This document shows, piece after piece, positions 1-9,226 of a stretch of DNA of 41,083 bases. The translations under genes and the position numbers were made by a program. Location of the stretch: positions 1-41,083 of the forward strand of contig JAILDU010000061.1 of the NCBI GenBank assembly GCA_024689005.1, read 5' to 3'. Source of the stretch: Paludibacteraceae bacterium (GTDB taxonomy: Bacteria; Bacteroidota; Bacteroidia; Bacteroidales; Paludibacteraceae). Positions within the stretch are counted from its first letter, which is position 1, and every line of letters begins with the position of its first letter. Below the pieces are notes generated by a model, which saw only the letters and a program-made list of their open reading frames with translations, was not told where the DNA came from and did no database searches.

Positions 1-129
1 CTTGGTGTTCGGATGAGCTGCACACTGATCCAAGAACCAATTACGAACATCTGTTGTGAAGTAACTTGATCTCATCGATTCTTCCGAACCATCTACACGC
101 CACCAGTCTTGCAGCGAACAAACCAGGAA
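1..129 (-). pseudogene. Detached continuation of the TAG-interrupted phosphoesterase, running off the window
   Basis: Directly after the TAG at 130-132 the same frame reads FLVCSLQDWWR and then about 30 more residues without a stop to the window edge, ending AAHPNTK. This matches the intact paralogues (FLVYSLQDWWR; AAHPNTKYRVTLAHK), so only one codon separates the two parts and there is no frameshift. One substitution, TTG (Leu) to TAG, would explain the stop. The conserved motifs IV (H) and V (GHDH) would lie beyond the edge. No initiation site is visible, so I do not expect this part to be translated separately. Confidence 0.75.
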
Positions 130-2568
130 CTATACATCTCCATATACGAAACTATAGGTGATTCCCTTAAATTGAGGTTTGTTCTGGAGCGGACGATCTA
201 TGCTATTGTAGAAACCCCAATCGGTATTGAAGTGGTAGTCATAGTTACACAACGGCGAATCGTCGTGGTTGCCGTCTGTCGGCACTACTGCCATATTCAT
301 CAGCACCGGTTTGATCGCTCCTTCGAACCAACGCTCCCATTGCCATTCTGAGTTGGTCTCATCACCTGTATCTACGAAGTCGCCCGGGAAGAGACAGAAA
401 TTGACATCCTGTTCGTTCTTAACGGCGGCATCTGCACACCAACGTGCATTCTCGATATACTCAGCATCCTGAATATGGCTATCAGACATGTAGAGGAAGG
501 AGAAATCACCTTGGTTCTCAGCCTGAGTCTTAAACTGACCGATCTCACTCCAGTGACCTTCATAACCAACTCGCCAACTATAGGTAGTACCTGGAGTCAG
601 GTTCTCTGCCAATGCTTTGTGGCTCTCATATGTGAAGCGAGTGTTGCGAGGCAGACCTGCTGCTGTACAGATATCGTACTTAGGACTCTCGCTCGGCTGA
701 ATAGGGGTGTAGTGTAGAGGAACAGTAGTTGTGGCAGTTCCCGATACAGTGATTACTCCGTTAGCGGAAGCAAAGTCCTCTGCTGTGGCATTGGCCTTCG
801 GCAGAAGTTGTACACTTCCTTCTGTCACACCACCATTAGTGAACCAGCAGAATCCCATATGAGTCTTAGGATCGCCGTTGATATTGGCAATCAGGTTGTA
901 GGGCTCTTCTTTGCTCTTTAGTTTACTGATCATGGCATTCATAGCGGCCAGTTTCTCTCCAATGACGCTCAGGTCCTTGCAAGTCAAACTGTCGATACGT
1001 GCTTCCTCTTTGGCAACGAGGAACTCAATGTACGAAGGAATGGTATATTCACCCATCTTGTAGAGTGTATCGGCAGCCAGTACCTCGTTCGGGAATATCC
1101 ACGGACGAATTACAACTACTGCGGTATCGGTATAGTTGCCTTCCTCGGTCGTCATGCGTGCTACGGTGGTACCAACTTCTACGCCTGTTATCAAACCATT
1201 GCTGATTGTTGCGATACTCTCGTCATCCATGGTCCAATTGGTACGTTTGTTGGTAGCGTTAGTCGGTGTGTACAATACGGTCAATGCGCCGGAAACACCT
1301 TTGGAGATCCAAATAGTATCCTGCACAATACTTGCGCCGCTTAATGCAATAACTGCTGCATTGGGATCATATTCGTAGCAACCGATATCAATACCGGTGC
1401 CCTTGGGACGCTCAACGCCGTTGATGTCTTTTTCTGTTGCGTGAGTTGCATCGCCAAGATTCAATAATGCAGTAGAAGCTGCGGTCAGCGAGAAGTCTGC
1501 ATTCAGCACAGCAATACTGTCGGCATGAGTAGTCGGAGCACCGGCAAATGCAGTTGGATTGCTAAAGTTAGGGCCGTCTGCTGCAAAATTGTTAGCAGCC
1601 AAGGCGATGCTCAGGAACTTGTCTTCTGCTACACCTTCGTCAGCTACATTGTGGCTTGAGGCACTGCTGCTGGATATATAGTTGGTCGGATCACCGAAAC
1701 CATCGGCAGCTTTGTTCCCCCAGAATATGTTGTTGTAGTTTTTGCCGTCACTATCGCTCTTGATACCGGAATATTCAGAGCCCAAGTTGTTGCAAATAGT
1801 ATTGTTGATTACAAGACCTTTGTTATTCTCAATTGCGCCTCTACTGCCTGTATCCGAAATGGTGTTGTTGTATATCAGGCAGTTACGAACAATACTTACT
1901 GAGTTATAGTTGCGGATAACATTTCTCGGACCTGTGCAACCGCGGATGATACAATTCTCAATGATACCACCCTTGTTGTAGATAGCGGTCGCACCCTTCG
2001 ATCCCTCGCAAAACTCAATGAGACAATTGCTGATGATGGCAGGTGGATTAGTCTCTGCCTTTGTATCAATATAGATGGCACCCGCGCCGGTATCTGTGTC
2101 ATTCGCTTTGCAATTACGAATGTGACAGCGGTTAATAGTTATGTTGGCGCGCAGATAGATAGTTGGCGAACCCCATTGGACATTGTTGGCATTCTGAACG
2201 GTGAAACCCTCAAAAAGAATGCGAACCGTTGGGTTAGGCGAATACTTGACAATCAAGTTAGAACTAATACCTGTACCATCCACGATAGACTCGTATAGCT
2301 CAATGTCACGTTCTCCGGTGGCTGCGTTGTAACCTCCGAGAATGGCAACACCGTCAGCCATGCTGACCGATTCGTTGTACGTGCCGGCTGCTACCAGCAC
2401 GCTGTCGCCCGATGCGGCTACACCAATACCTGCCGTAATAGTCTTCTTGGCTGTCGCCCAACTTGCTCCATCCGCACTATTGTCGCCGTCCGGCTTCACA
2501 TAGTGGAATGCTGCTGACGAGTACAACGCAGATGCGCAGACTGTCAATAGTAAAAACAATCGTTTCAT
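130..2568 (-). CDS. Exported beta-helix/BIG2/calcineurin-like phosphoesterase, cut short by an in-frame TAG (812 aa)
   Basis: Last gene of the phosphoesterase array. I chose the ATG at 2566-2568 because it starts a clear signal peptide (MKRLFLLLTVCASALYSSA); the frame is open 27 codons further upstream, but that part runs through the intergenic hairpin. Domains in order: signal peptide (1-20), right-handed beta-helix of the choice-of-anchor-Q kind (about 22-410, ending DIGCYEYDPN), BIG2-like Ig domain (about 412-490), helical linker, Fn3/purple-acid-phosphatase-N-like domain (about 555-690), then the start of a metallophosphoesterase domain with DSH, GDFVDTG and GNHDD. The frame stops at TAG (130-132) after YGDV, where the intact paralogues read YGDVLFLV. 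The histidine of motif IV and the GHDH of motif V, both metal ligands in this superfamily, are therefore missing, and the product should be catalytically dead. The frame stays open beyond the stop (see 1-129). A base-call error is the main alternative. Confidence 0.85.
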   Translation of the reverse strand: MKRLFLLLTVCASALYSSAAFHYVKPDGDNSADGASWATAKKTITAGIGVAASGDSVLVAAGTYNESVSMADGVAILGGYNAATGERDIELYESIVDGTGISSNLIVKYSPNPTVRILFEGFTVQNANNVQWGSPTIYLRANITINRCHIRNCKANDTDTGAGAIYIDTKAETNPPAIISNCLIEFCEGSKGATAIYNKGGIIENCIIRGCTGPRNVIRNYNSVSIVRNCLIYNNTISDTGSRGAIENNKGLVINNTICNNLGSEYSGIKSDSDGKNYNNIFWGNKAADGFGDPTNYISSSSASSHNVADEGVAEDKFLSIALAANNFAADGPNFSNPTAFAGAPTTHADSIAVLNADFSLTAASTALLNLGDATHATEKDINGVERPKGTGIDIGCYEYDPNAAVIALSGASIVQDTIWISKGVSGALTVLYTPTNATNKRTNWTMDDESIATISNGLITGVEVGTTVARMTTEEGNYTDTAVVVIRPWIFPNEVLAADTLYKMGEYTIPSYIEFLVAKEEARIDSLTCKDLSVIGEKLAAMNAMISKLKSKEEPYNLIANINGDPKTHMGFCWFTNGGVTEGSVQLLPKANATAEDFASANGVITVSGTATTTVPLHYTPIQPSESPKYDICTAAGLPRNTRFTYESHKALAENLTPGTTYSWRVGYEGHWSEIGQFKTQAENQGDFSFLYMSDSHIQDAEYIENARWCADAAVKNEQDVNFCLFPGDFVDTGDETNSEWQWERWFEGAIKPVLMNMAVVPTDGNHDDSPLCNYDYHFNTDWGFYNSIDRPLQNKPQFKGITYSFVYGDV
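1613..1707. repeat. 95-nt segment nearly identical to 8269-8363 (direct copy)
   Basis: Position-by-position comparison with 8269-8363 gives 5 mismatches in 95 nt and no gap. Both copies encode the end of the beta-helix region (around GFGDPTNYISSSSASSHNVA). Sequence on both sides diverges much more. This suggests local gene conversion between the two paralogues, or a patch held constant by selection. Confidence 0.8.
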
Positions 2569-2610
2569 GTTTGTAATTAGTAATTTAAAATTAAATGGGT
2601 TAAAAATCAG

Positions 2611-2662
2611 TATATGTTGGTCATAATGCAGGCTTGTTGCATCCTGCATTATGACCCATATA
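2611..2662 (-). repeat. Intercistronic hairpin: 14-bp perfect inverted repeat with bulged 6-bp extension
   Basis: The 114-nt gap between two phosphoesterase genes holds a perfect inverted repeat, GGTCATAATGCAGG (2619-2632) and its complement (2643-2656), around a 10-nt loop. After a 2-nt bulge the stem continues with TATATG (2611-2616) against CATATA (2657-2662). On the transcribed minus strand the hairpin is followed within 3 to 4 nt by a run of five T. It could be an intrinsic terminator or attenuator in front of the last, broken gene, or a stability element. No other gap in the array carries anything like it. Confidence 0.75.
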
Positions 2663-2682
2663 TATCATTGTTGCTTGAACAT

Positions 2683-5600
2683 TTATTCTATAGTCTCGCC
2701 AAGTACATTGTATGTCTTGTCGTTGATGCGAATGAACATTTGTCCGTTGCGTACAAACTTCTCACCATTACGTGCAACGTAGCCATCTACATTCTCAATT
2801 GCAGTGGGAGGAGTGTGCTCTTTTGTACGTTTCACTTTCATTGTATTCAGCAACTTTGCATCGCCGTTGCTATCTGCAGTGTACGAGTTAATCTCTATGC
2901 AGTCGCTCTTCACGGTAAACTTGGTAAACGATGGCGCTCCCGGCTGACCGAACATACCGGTAAAGAGATCAAAGTAGTTCTCTACGTAGTGCTTCTTATA
3001 ATTCTCATCCATAGTAGCGCGGCTATAAGGCGAATAGCGCTTACGTCCGCAGGTGGCACCAATAAAATACAATGTTCCATCATCGGTTGTATAGGTACCG
3101 CCTACTTTACCGGTAGCATTAGTAGTTGCATTCACGGTTGTGTCTCTCAGGTCCGTGATAGCACTTCTGATAGCAGTGCGTTTCCATGGATCTACCGGGC
3201 CGATAACCTCGTAGCAGTGGTCGTGGCCTTGGATGGCCAGATCTATCTGGCAGTCTGCAAAGATCGGCAGCATTACGTCACGGAACAACGGAGTCTCATC
3301 ATCAATAGAGTGACCAGAGCCTGAGAAGATATTCTTGTGAGATAGCGTAACGCGGTATTTGGAATTAGGATGCGACTCTACTTGGTCATAGAACCAGTTC
3401 TTCAGGTCAGTGGACAGGTAAGTTGAACGGCGACTTGTAGCATCGCTACCGCTTGCACGCCACCAATCCTGGAGCGAGTAAACCAGGAATAGTACATCTC
3501 CATATTCAAAACTATAGGTAATACCATCAAACTGCGGTTTGGTCTTAGCGGTTTGATTGAACGCATTGTCGGTGTTGAAGTGGTAGTTGTAGTTCAGATT
3601 AGGGCTATCATCGTGGTTGCCATCAGTTGGTACGATAGGCATCTTCATGATAACAGGTTTGATGGATTCTTCAAACCAACGCTCCCATTCCCACTCAGAG
3701 TTACCGCTCTCGCCTGTCTCAACAAAGTCACCGGGGAAGAGACAGAAACGTGCATCCGGAGCGGTCTTGGCAACTGCCTCCGCACACCAACGTGCATGGT
3801 CCACATATTCCTGATTCATAATGTGGCTATCGGTCATATAGACAAACGAGAACTCGCCTTGCTCTGCCTCTTTGGTCGTAAACTGTGCTATTTCACTCCA
3901 ATGACCATCGTATCCCACACGCCAACTATAGGTCGTTCCCGGAGTCAGATTGGTCGCCATCGCTTTGTGGCTGACATAAGTGAATTTCTGTTTTGCACTC
4001 ATGTGTGTTGCCGTAATGATGCCGGACGTTGACACTGCGTAGTTCAACGGCTTGGTAGTAGTCGGTGTGGCATTGATAGTAATGACACCGTTTATGGTAG
4101 CAAAGTCTTCTGCTGTAGCATTAGCCTTCGGCAGCAACTGAACTTTTCCCTCGGTAACACCCTCGTTGGTGAACCAGCAGAAAGCCATGTTGGTCTTCGG
4201 ATCACCGTTGATGTTGGCAACCATATTGTACGGCTCTGTCTTCGGTACCAAATGAGCAATAGTTCCATTCAGCTTCTCAATCTTACCTGCAATAGAAGCG
4301 ATGTCTTCTGCTGAGGCTGAGAGACTATCAATACGTGCTGCCTCTTTAGCAATCCAGAAAGGAATGAACGAAGGCACGGTGTAGTTCTCTATCGGATACA
4401 GAGAATCTGCAGCAATCACCTCGTCCGGGAACTTGGTGGGCGGAATAGGGAGTATCTCTACAATCGCAGAGGCCTTGTAGTTACCATCCACAGTGGTAGC
4501 ACGTACAGTTGTTTCGCCGATTGTCACTCCGGTGATAGCTCCATTAGCGCTAACAGTAGCAATTGCGGTATTATCAATGCTCCAGGTCAGACGCTTATTG
4601 GTAGCTTTAGCTGGTGTGATAATAGGAGATGCGCCGCCTGTCTGTCCTTGGATGATAAATATAGTATCTTCATAGATAGACAGACCGGTTACGGCTATCA
4701 CAGGAGCGTTCGGGTCGTACTCATAAGCACCCACATCCGGTTTCGAACCAATAGGACGTGTTACGCCGAGGATGTCGGTCTCCGGTGCCATATTGGCTCT
4801 ACCTTTGTCAATTAGGAATGACCCCTCTGTCAACGAGAAATCAGCATTCTGCATTGCCGCAATCTCACCTGCGTTAGTCGGCTTGCCGATGAAGGTGGTC
4901 GGGTTGTTAAATTTAGGGCTACTCGAAGCGGCAGTGTTGTCGGTTGACATGTTCTTGTTAGTGAACGAACCCAAACCTTGGTCTGCGTAGTTATTGTAGC
5001 TCTTACTGCTCGAACCGATATAGTTAACGGGATCTGCAAATCCTTCTACTGTTCTATTGCCCCAGAATACTGAGTTGAGCACCTGAGACTCAGAGTGAAT
5101 ACCCGTATAACCACCTCCACCATCGGTGAAGTTGTTTACCACTGTACAGTTTTGTACAATACCTCCGGTTCGGTTGTATATACCTGCAGATGCGGGCCAA
5201 CCGGCTATGGTACATGAGTTGTTGTGGATGACCGTATTACGAACAATACATCCCGGGTTGTTCTTGTCATTGCCAACAACCACTGCGCCGTATTTGCCGT
5301 CGCAACCACGAACAATACAACCATCCATGATAGCAAAGGCAGACAAGAAGACACCACCACCATCGCTGGTTGATTCACACAATTCAATAGTACATTGTTT
5401 GATCATAGCGGGTGCACTTTCGCTTGCAGCAATAGCACATATACCGCCTCCGGCAGCTCCTTTACAATTGCGGATAGTACAGTGGTCCAACACTACATTG
5501 CCGCGGATGTATGCACCTCCACCATCTGTAGTGTGCTCTGCATTCTCCAAAATAAGGCCTTCTACATAAGTCACAGCTGTGCAGTTAGCAGAGAATGAAA

Positions 5601-5916
5601 GTGCTCTTTTGTTCAAACCTGTTGCATCGATGATGGACTTCAGGTTCTCCATGTCGCGGGCACCGGTGGAAGGATTGTATCCGCCACGGATGTTCACTCC
5701 ATTCTTGCCGGTTACGGATTCGTTGTAAGTTCCGGCTGCAATCAGTACGTTGTCACCGGCTGCGGAAGCATTGATAGCGGCTGAGATGGTCGCTTTGGCT
5801 TTAGCCCAACTCGAACCATCATTGCTATCACTGCCGCCCGGTTTGACATACCTGTCGGCTGCTGACGCGCACAGCACTGCCATGCTAAGCGTCAAAATAG
5901 ATAAAAATCGTTTCAT
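2683..5916 (-). CDS. Exported beta-helix/BIG2/calcineurin-like phosphoesterase with C-terminal sorting-type tail (1077 aa)
   Basis: Likely a metal-dependent phosphomonoesterase or phosphodiesterase acting outside the cytoplasm; substrate unknown. The protein has a signal peptide (1-20, cleavage near ASAA), right-handed beta-helix (about 22-400, closing with DVGAYEYDPN), BIG2-like domain (about 405-490), a linker rich in Ala, Glu and Lys, an Fn3-like domain (about 560-683) and a catalytic domain (about 688-1030). All five calcineurin-type motifs are present: D696-S-H698, G729-D730, GNHD 766-769, H860 and GHDH 897-900. The last 25 residues (NGQMFIRINDKTYNVLG) form a short tail shared with three other exported proteins here and resembling a reduced type IX sorting signal. 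The gene lies 41 nt after the upstream paralogue and 114 nt before the downstream one. Catalytic-fold confidence is high, substrate confidence low. Confidence 0.9.
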   Translation of the reverse strand: MKRFLSILTLSMAVLCASAADRYVKPGGSDSNDGSSWAKAKATISAAINASAAGDNVLIAAGTYNESVTGKNGVNIRGGYNPSTGARDMENLKSIIDATGLNKRALSFSANCTAVTYVEGLILENAEHTTDGGGAYIRGNVVLDHCTIRNCKGAAGGGICAIAASESAPAMIKQCTIELCESTSDGGGVFLSAFAIMDGCIVRGCDGKYGAVVVGNDKNNPGCIVRNTVIHNNSCTIAGWPASAGIYNRTGGIVQNCTVVNNFTDGGGGYTGIHSESQVLNSVFWGNRTVEGFADPVNYIGSSSKSYNNYADQGLGSFTNKNMSTDNTAASSSPKFNNPTTFIGKPTNAGEIAAMQNADFSLTEGSFLIDKGRANMAPETDILGVTRPIGSKPDVGAYEYDPNAPVIAVTGLSIYEDTIFIIQGQTGGASPIITPAKATNKRLTWSIDNTAIATVSANGAITGVTIGETTVRATTVDGNYKASAIVEILPIPPTKFPDEVIAADSLYPIENYTVPSFIPFWIAKEAARIDSLSASAEDIASIAGKIEKLNGTIAHLVPKTEPYNMVANINGDPKTNMAFCWFTNEGVTEGKVQLLPKANATAEDFATINGVITINATPTTTKPLNYAVSTSGIITATHMSAKQKFTYVSHKAMATNLTPGTTYSWRVGYDGHWSEIAQFTTKEAEQGEFSFVYMTDSHIMNQEYVDHARWCAEAVAKTAPDARFCLFPGDFVETGESGNSEWEWERWFEESIKPVIMKMPIVPTDGNHDDSPNLNYNYHFNTDNAFNQTAKTKPQFDGITYSFEYGDVLFLVYSLQDWWRASGSDATSRRSTYLSTDLKNWFYDQVESHPNSKYRVTLSHKNIFSGSGHSIDDETPLFRDVMLPIFADCQIDLAIQGHDHCYEVIGPVDPWKRTAIRSAITDLRDTTVNATTNATGKVGGTYTTDDGTLYFIGATCGRKRYSPYSRATMDENYKKHYVENYFDLFTGMFGQPGAPSFTKFTVKSDCIEINSYTADSNGDAKLLNTMKVKRTKEHTPPTAIENVDGYVARNGEKFVRNGQMFIRINDKTYNVLGETIE

Positions 5917-5957
5917 GTTGTAATAGTTAAAATTAAATGAATAATATTGATTGTCAA

Positions 5958-8900
5958 TTAGTCTATTCTTTTACCCACTACATTGTATGTGTGACCTCCG
6001 ATACGAATATACATCTGTCCGTTGCGGATAAACTTCTTACCTTGGGTGTCATTTTCTTCAGATTGGGCGTTCTCTATATCGGTGGTAACTGAGCGTTGCT
6101 TGTTGTTCACAATCTTAACAGTGTTGTAGAGTGTCGAGTTGCCCTTGTCGTCAGTCTTGTATGACTTGATTTCGATACCGTCGCTCGATACATCGAAGCG
6201 ACTGTAACTCGGTGCACCCGGCTGGCCGAACATACTGGTGAAGAGGTCGAAGTAGTTGGCCACGTTGTGGTGCTTGCCGTCGAACAATTTGCTTGGATCG
6301 GTAGTATATTCTTCCTCCAATTTAGCGCGGGTACGAGGAGAGTAGCGTTTACGACCGCAAGTAGCACCTACGAAATAAACGGTACCTTCGTCTGTGGTGA
6401 ACGTACCACCTGCTTTACCTGTCATGTTAGCATTTTCTCCACCGGAAGAAACGGTTTGAACGCCACTGACAGCGCCATTGACAACGGTGCGTGTATCCGG
6501 ATTGACTGGACCGATGATTTCGTAGCAGTGATCGTGGCCCTGAATAGCCAAGTCTATCTCACATTCTTTGAGAATAGGCAACATCAATTCGCGCAACAGC
6601 GGAGTCTCGTCATCTACGTGGTGTCCGGCACCTGAGAAAATAGTTTTGTGAGCAAGCGTTACACGATATTTGGTGTTCGGGTGAGCGGCAACTTGATCCT
6701 TGAACCAATTATGGATATCGGTAGTAATATAGCTGGAAACCATCTTCTTGTCGCTACTACCTTTTGCACGCCACCAGTCCTGCAGCGAGTAAACCAAGAA
6801 GAGTACATCGCCATAGACAAAACTATAGGTGATACCTTTGAACTGCGGCTTGGTTTGTGCACCATTGTAGAAACCCCAATCGGTATTGAAGTGGTAGTCG
6901 TAGTTGTCCAACTCGCTATCATCGTGGTTACCATCGGTTACCACAATCGGCATGTTCATGATAACCGGTTTGGTCGATTCTTCAAACCAACGCTCCCATT
7001 GCCATTCCGAGTTGGTCTCGCCACCTGTGTCAACAAAGTCACCCGGGAAGACGCAGAAGTTGACATCTCTGTCGTTCTTGACAGCAGCTTCTGAGCACCA
7101 ACGTGCATTTTCAACATAATCGTAATCTTGGATATGGCTATCCGACATGTAGATGAACGAGAAGTCTTGTTGGTTGGTCTGCTGTGTCTTAAACTGAGCT
7201 ATTTCGCTCCAGTGACCGTTATAACCAACGCGCCAACTGTAAGTTGTTCCCGGAGTCAAATTGGTAGCCTGCGCTTTGTGACTGACATAAGTGAAACGGG
7301 TGTCACGCGGAAGACCGGCAGCGGTACAGATATCATATTTGGAACTCTCGGTCGGCTGAATAGGTGTATAGTGAAGTGGGTTAGTGGTAGTAGCCGTAGC
7401 GCTGATTTCTATAACACCTGATCCGTTGAAATCCGAAGCCTTGGCGTTAGCCTTTGCTACCAGCTGAACCTTACCGTTGGTTACACCTTGGTTGGTAAAC
7501 CAGCAGAAAGCCATGTGGGTCTTAGGATCGCCGTTGAAATTGGCAATCATGTTGTATGGCTCGTATTTGCTCTTCAGAGCGGCTTTTTTCTCTGCCAATA
7601 TAGCAAGTTTCTCGGTGATGATACTCAAGTCCTTACAGGTAAAACTATCAATACGTGCATTCTCTTTTGCCACAAGGAATTCGATGAACGAAGGCACCGT
7701 ATAATCTTCGATGTGGTAGTTGGCATCAGCATCCAATACCTCATGCGGATAAGCTTTCGGGCGGATAACAACAACTGCTTCATCGGTAAATCCTCCGTCA
7801 ACAGAAGTAACATGTGCTTTGGTTTTTCCAACTGCAACGCCGGTAACGAGACCGCCGTTGATAGTGGCGATAGATGTATTGTCTATGGTCCAATTCAGTT
7901 GCTTGTTGGTTGCATTGCGAGGAATGTAGGTTACTGCAAAAGCTCCCGAGGCTTCTATGGATACATAGAGGGTATCTTGCAGAATTTGTATGCCTTGGAG
8001 CGCAACGCTTGGAGCTTTTGGGTCATATTCGTAGCAACCGATATCATGGCCGCTTTGTTTAGGACGTGCAGTGCCATTGAGGTCGGTGGTTGGCGCGTTC
8101 GTGCTTGTTCCTTTGTTCAGCAGAGCCGTAGAAGCAGCGGTTAACGAGAAGTCTGCATTCTGCATAGCCGTAATCTCTGCGTTAGAGGTCGGTGCACCAA
8201 CGAATATAGTCGGGTTGCCGAAATTAGGACCGGCAGCATCGTAGTTGTTGGCAGCCAAAGAAAGGCTTAGGAACTTGTTTTCTGCTACACCTTCGTCAGC
8301 TACATTGTGGCTCGATGCACTGCTACTGGATATATAGTTGGTAGGATCACCGAAACCATCGGCTGATCTGTTTTCCCACAAAACGCAGTTGTTGGTAACT
8401 CCTGATGAATTGGTATAGACTACATATCCTCCGGCGTAGTTGTTGCAAATGGTATTGTTGCAGAATGTGCCATTCTCATTATAAAAAGCGCCATTGGAAT
8501 TAGCAACAGTGGTCGTGTTGTTGTGTATCAAACAATTGCGAATAACACCAGCTGAGTTGCGAATGATTAAATTGGAACCCTTGCATCCGCGGATAATACA
8601 GTTCTCAATTAATCCACCTTTATTGTAAATGGCGCCGTTACTATAGCCTTCACATAATTCTATCACACAATTGCTTATAACGGCTTGCACAGCAGCGCCA
8701 CTTTGGTCAATATACAAAGCTCCCGGAGCGCTGCTGGTACCTGTTGCGTGGCAGTTGATGATATGACAACGATTGAGGGTCATATTGCCGCGCATATATA
8801 TAGCAGGGCCACTGCTTGATTCGCTTGAAGCATTTTGCAATGTAAAACCTTCCAAAAGGATGTGACTGGTCGGTGCAGAATCATATTTGACCATCATTGT

Positions 8901-9212
8901 TTTTGTTGTACCGGTACCATCAATGATGGTTTTGTATTGGTCAAAGTCGCGCTCTCCGGTAGCAGCATTGTAGCCGCCCAGAATAGAAACTCCATCTTTG
9001 AGACCTCCAATTCGCTCGTTGTATGTGCCTTGAGCAACATGGATCTCATCTCCGGCATTTGCAGAACTGAGCGCACCGGTAATGGTCTTTTTGGCTTTAC
9101 TCCAGCTCTTACCATCGTTGCTGTTGTTTCCGTTCGGTTGGACATAATAAGTTGTTGCAAACGTACAAATACTTGTTAAGCAGATTGTTAAAAGTAGATA
9201 AATTTTCTTCAT
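5958..9212 (-). CDS. Exported beta-helix/BIG2/calcineurin-like phosphoesterase with C-terminal sorting-type tail (1084 aa)
   Basis: Intact paralogue with the full architecture: signal peptide (1-19), beta-helix (about 21-398, ending DIGCYEYDP), BIG2-like domain (about 403-484), helical linker (about 488-550), Fn3-like domain (551-677) and metallophosphoesterase (about 684-1036). The five metal-site motifs are complete: D691-S-H693, G724-D725, GNHD 761-764, H855 and GHDH 892-895. The tail at 1058-1084 (FIRNGQMYIRIGGHTYNVVG) matches that of its neighbour. It is closest to the broken first gene: both read TPIQP-ES-KYDICTAAGLPR in the Fn3-like domain, where two other members have an ISTSGI-type segment, and they share a 95-nt stretch with only 5 differences. 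The gene sits 14 nt downstream of the 457-aa phosphoesterase, consistent with one operon. Substrate is unknown; the beta-helix suggests contact with a polysaccharide. Confidence 0.9.
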   Translation of the reverse strand: MKKIYLLLTICLTSICTFATTYYVQPNGNNSNDGKSWSKAKKTITGALSSANAGDEIHVAQGTYNERIGGLKDGVSILGGYNAATGERDFDQYKTIIDGTGTTKTMMVKYDSAPTSHILLEGFTLQNASSESSSGPAIYMRGNMTLNRCHIINCHATGTSSAPGALYIDQSGAAVQAVISNCVIELCEGYSNGAIYNKGGLIENCIIRGCKGSNLIIRNSAGVIRNCLIHNNTTTVANSNGAFYNENGTFCNNTICNNYAGGYVVYTNSSGVTNNCVLWENRSADGFGDPTNYISSSSASSHNVADEGVAENKFLSLSLAANNYDAAGPNFGNPTIFVGAPTSNAEITAMQNADFSLTAASTALLNKGTSTNAPTTDLNGTARPKQSGHDIGCYEYDPKAPSVALQGIQILQDTLYVSIEASGAFAVTYIPRNATNKQLNWTIDNTSIATINGGLVTGVAVGKTKAHVTSVDGGFTDEAVVVIRPKAYPHEVLDADANYHIEDYTVPSFIEFLVAKENARIDSFTCKDLSIITEKLAILAEKKAALKSKYEPYNMIANFNGDPKTHMAFCWFTNQGVTNGKVQLVAKANAKASDFNGSGVIEISATATTTNPLHYTPIQPTESSKYDICTAAGLPRDTRFTYVSHKAQATNLTPGTTYSWRVGYNGHWSEIAQFKTQQTNQQDFSFIYMSDSHIQDYDYVENARWCSEAAVKNDRDVNFCVFPGDFVDTGGETNSEWQWERWFEESTKPVIMNMPIVVTDGNHDDSELDNYDYHFNTDWGFYNGAQTKPQFKGITYSFVYGDVLFLVYSLQDWWRAKGSSDKKMVSSYITTDIHNWFKDQVAAHPNTKYRVTLAHKTIFSGAGHHVDDETPLLRELMLPILKECEIDLAIQGHDHCYEIIGPVNPDTRTVVNGAVSGVQTVSSGGENANMTGKAGGTFTTDEGTVYFVGATCGRKRYSPRTRAKLEEEYTTDPSKLFDGKHHNVANYFDLFTSMFGQPGAPSYSRFDVSSDGIEIKSYKTDDKGNSTLYNTVKIVNNKQRSVTTDIENAQSEENDTQGKKFIRNGQMYIRIGGHTYNVVGKRID
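8269..8363. repeat. Second copy of the 95-nt segment at 1613-1707
   Basis: Same orientation and same reading frame as the copy in the broken paralogue. Synonymous as well as non-synonymous positions are nearly unchanged, although the neighbouring beta-helix codons differ freely. Confidence 0.8.
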
Positions 9213-9226
9213 AAATGTTGTTTTTG

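Noticed and set aside
130..132. Readthrough or recoding of TAG as a sense codon
   Set aside because: A TAG serves as a genuine stop for the AsmA-like gene (31423-31425), and no other conserved gene in the window contains an internal TAG.
1700..2300. Repetitive Asn/Cys-rich coding pattern suggesting a tandem DNA repeat
   Set aside because: The periodicity is that of beta-helix rungs at protein level; the DNA units are too different to call a repeat or CRISPR array.
2614..3324. Plus-strand frame of 236 codons over the end of a phosphoesterase gene
   Set aside because: Antisense to the conserved catalytic domain; no plausible protein sequence. Similar shadows occur over the paralogues at matching positions.
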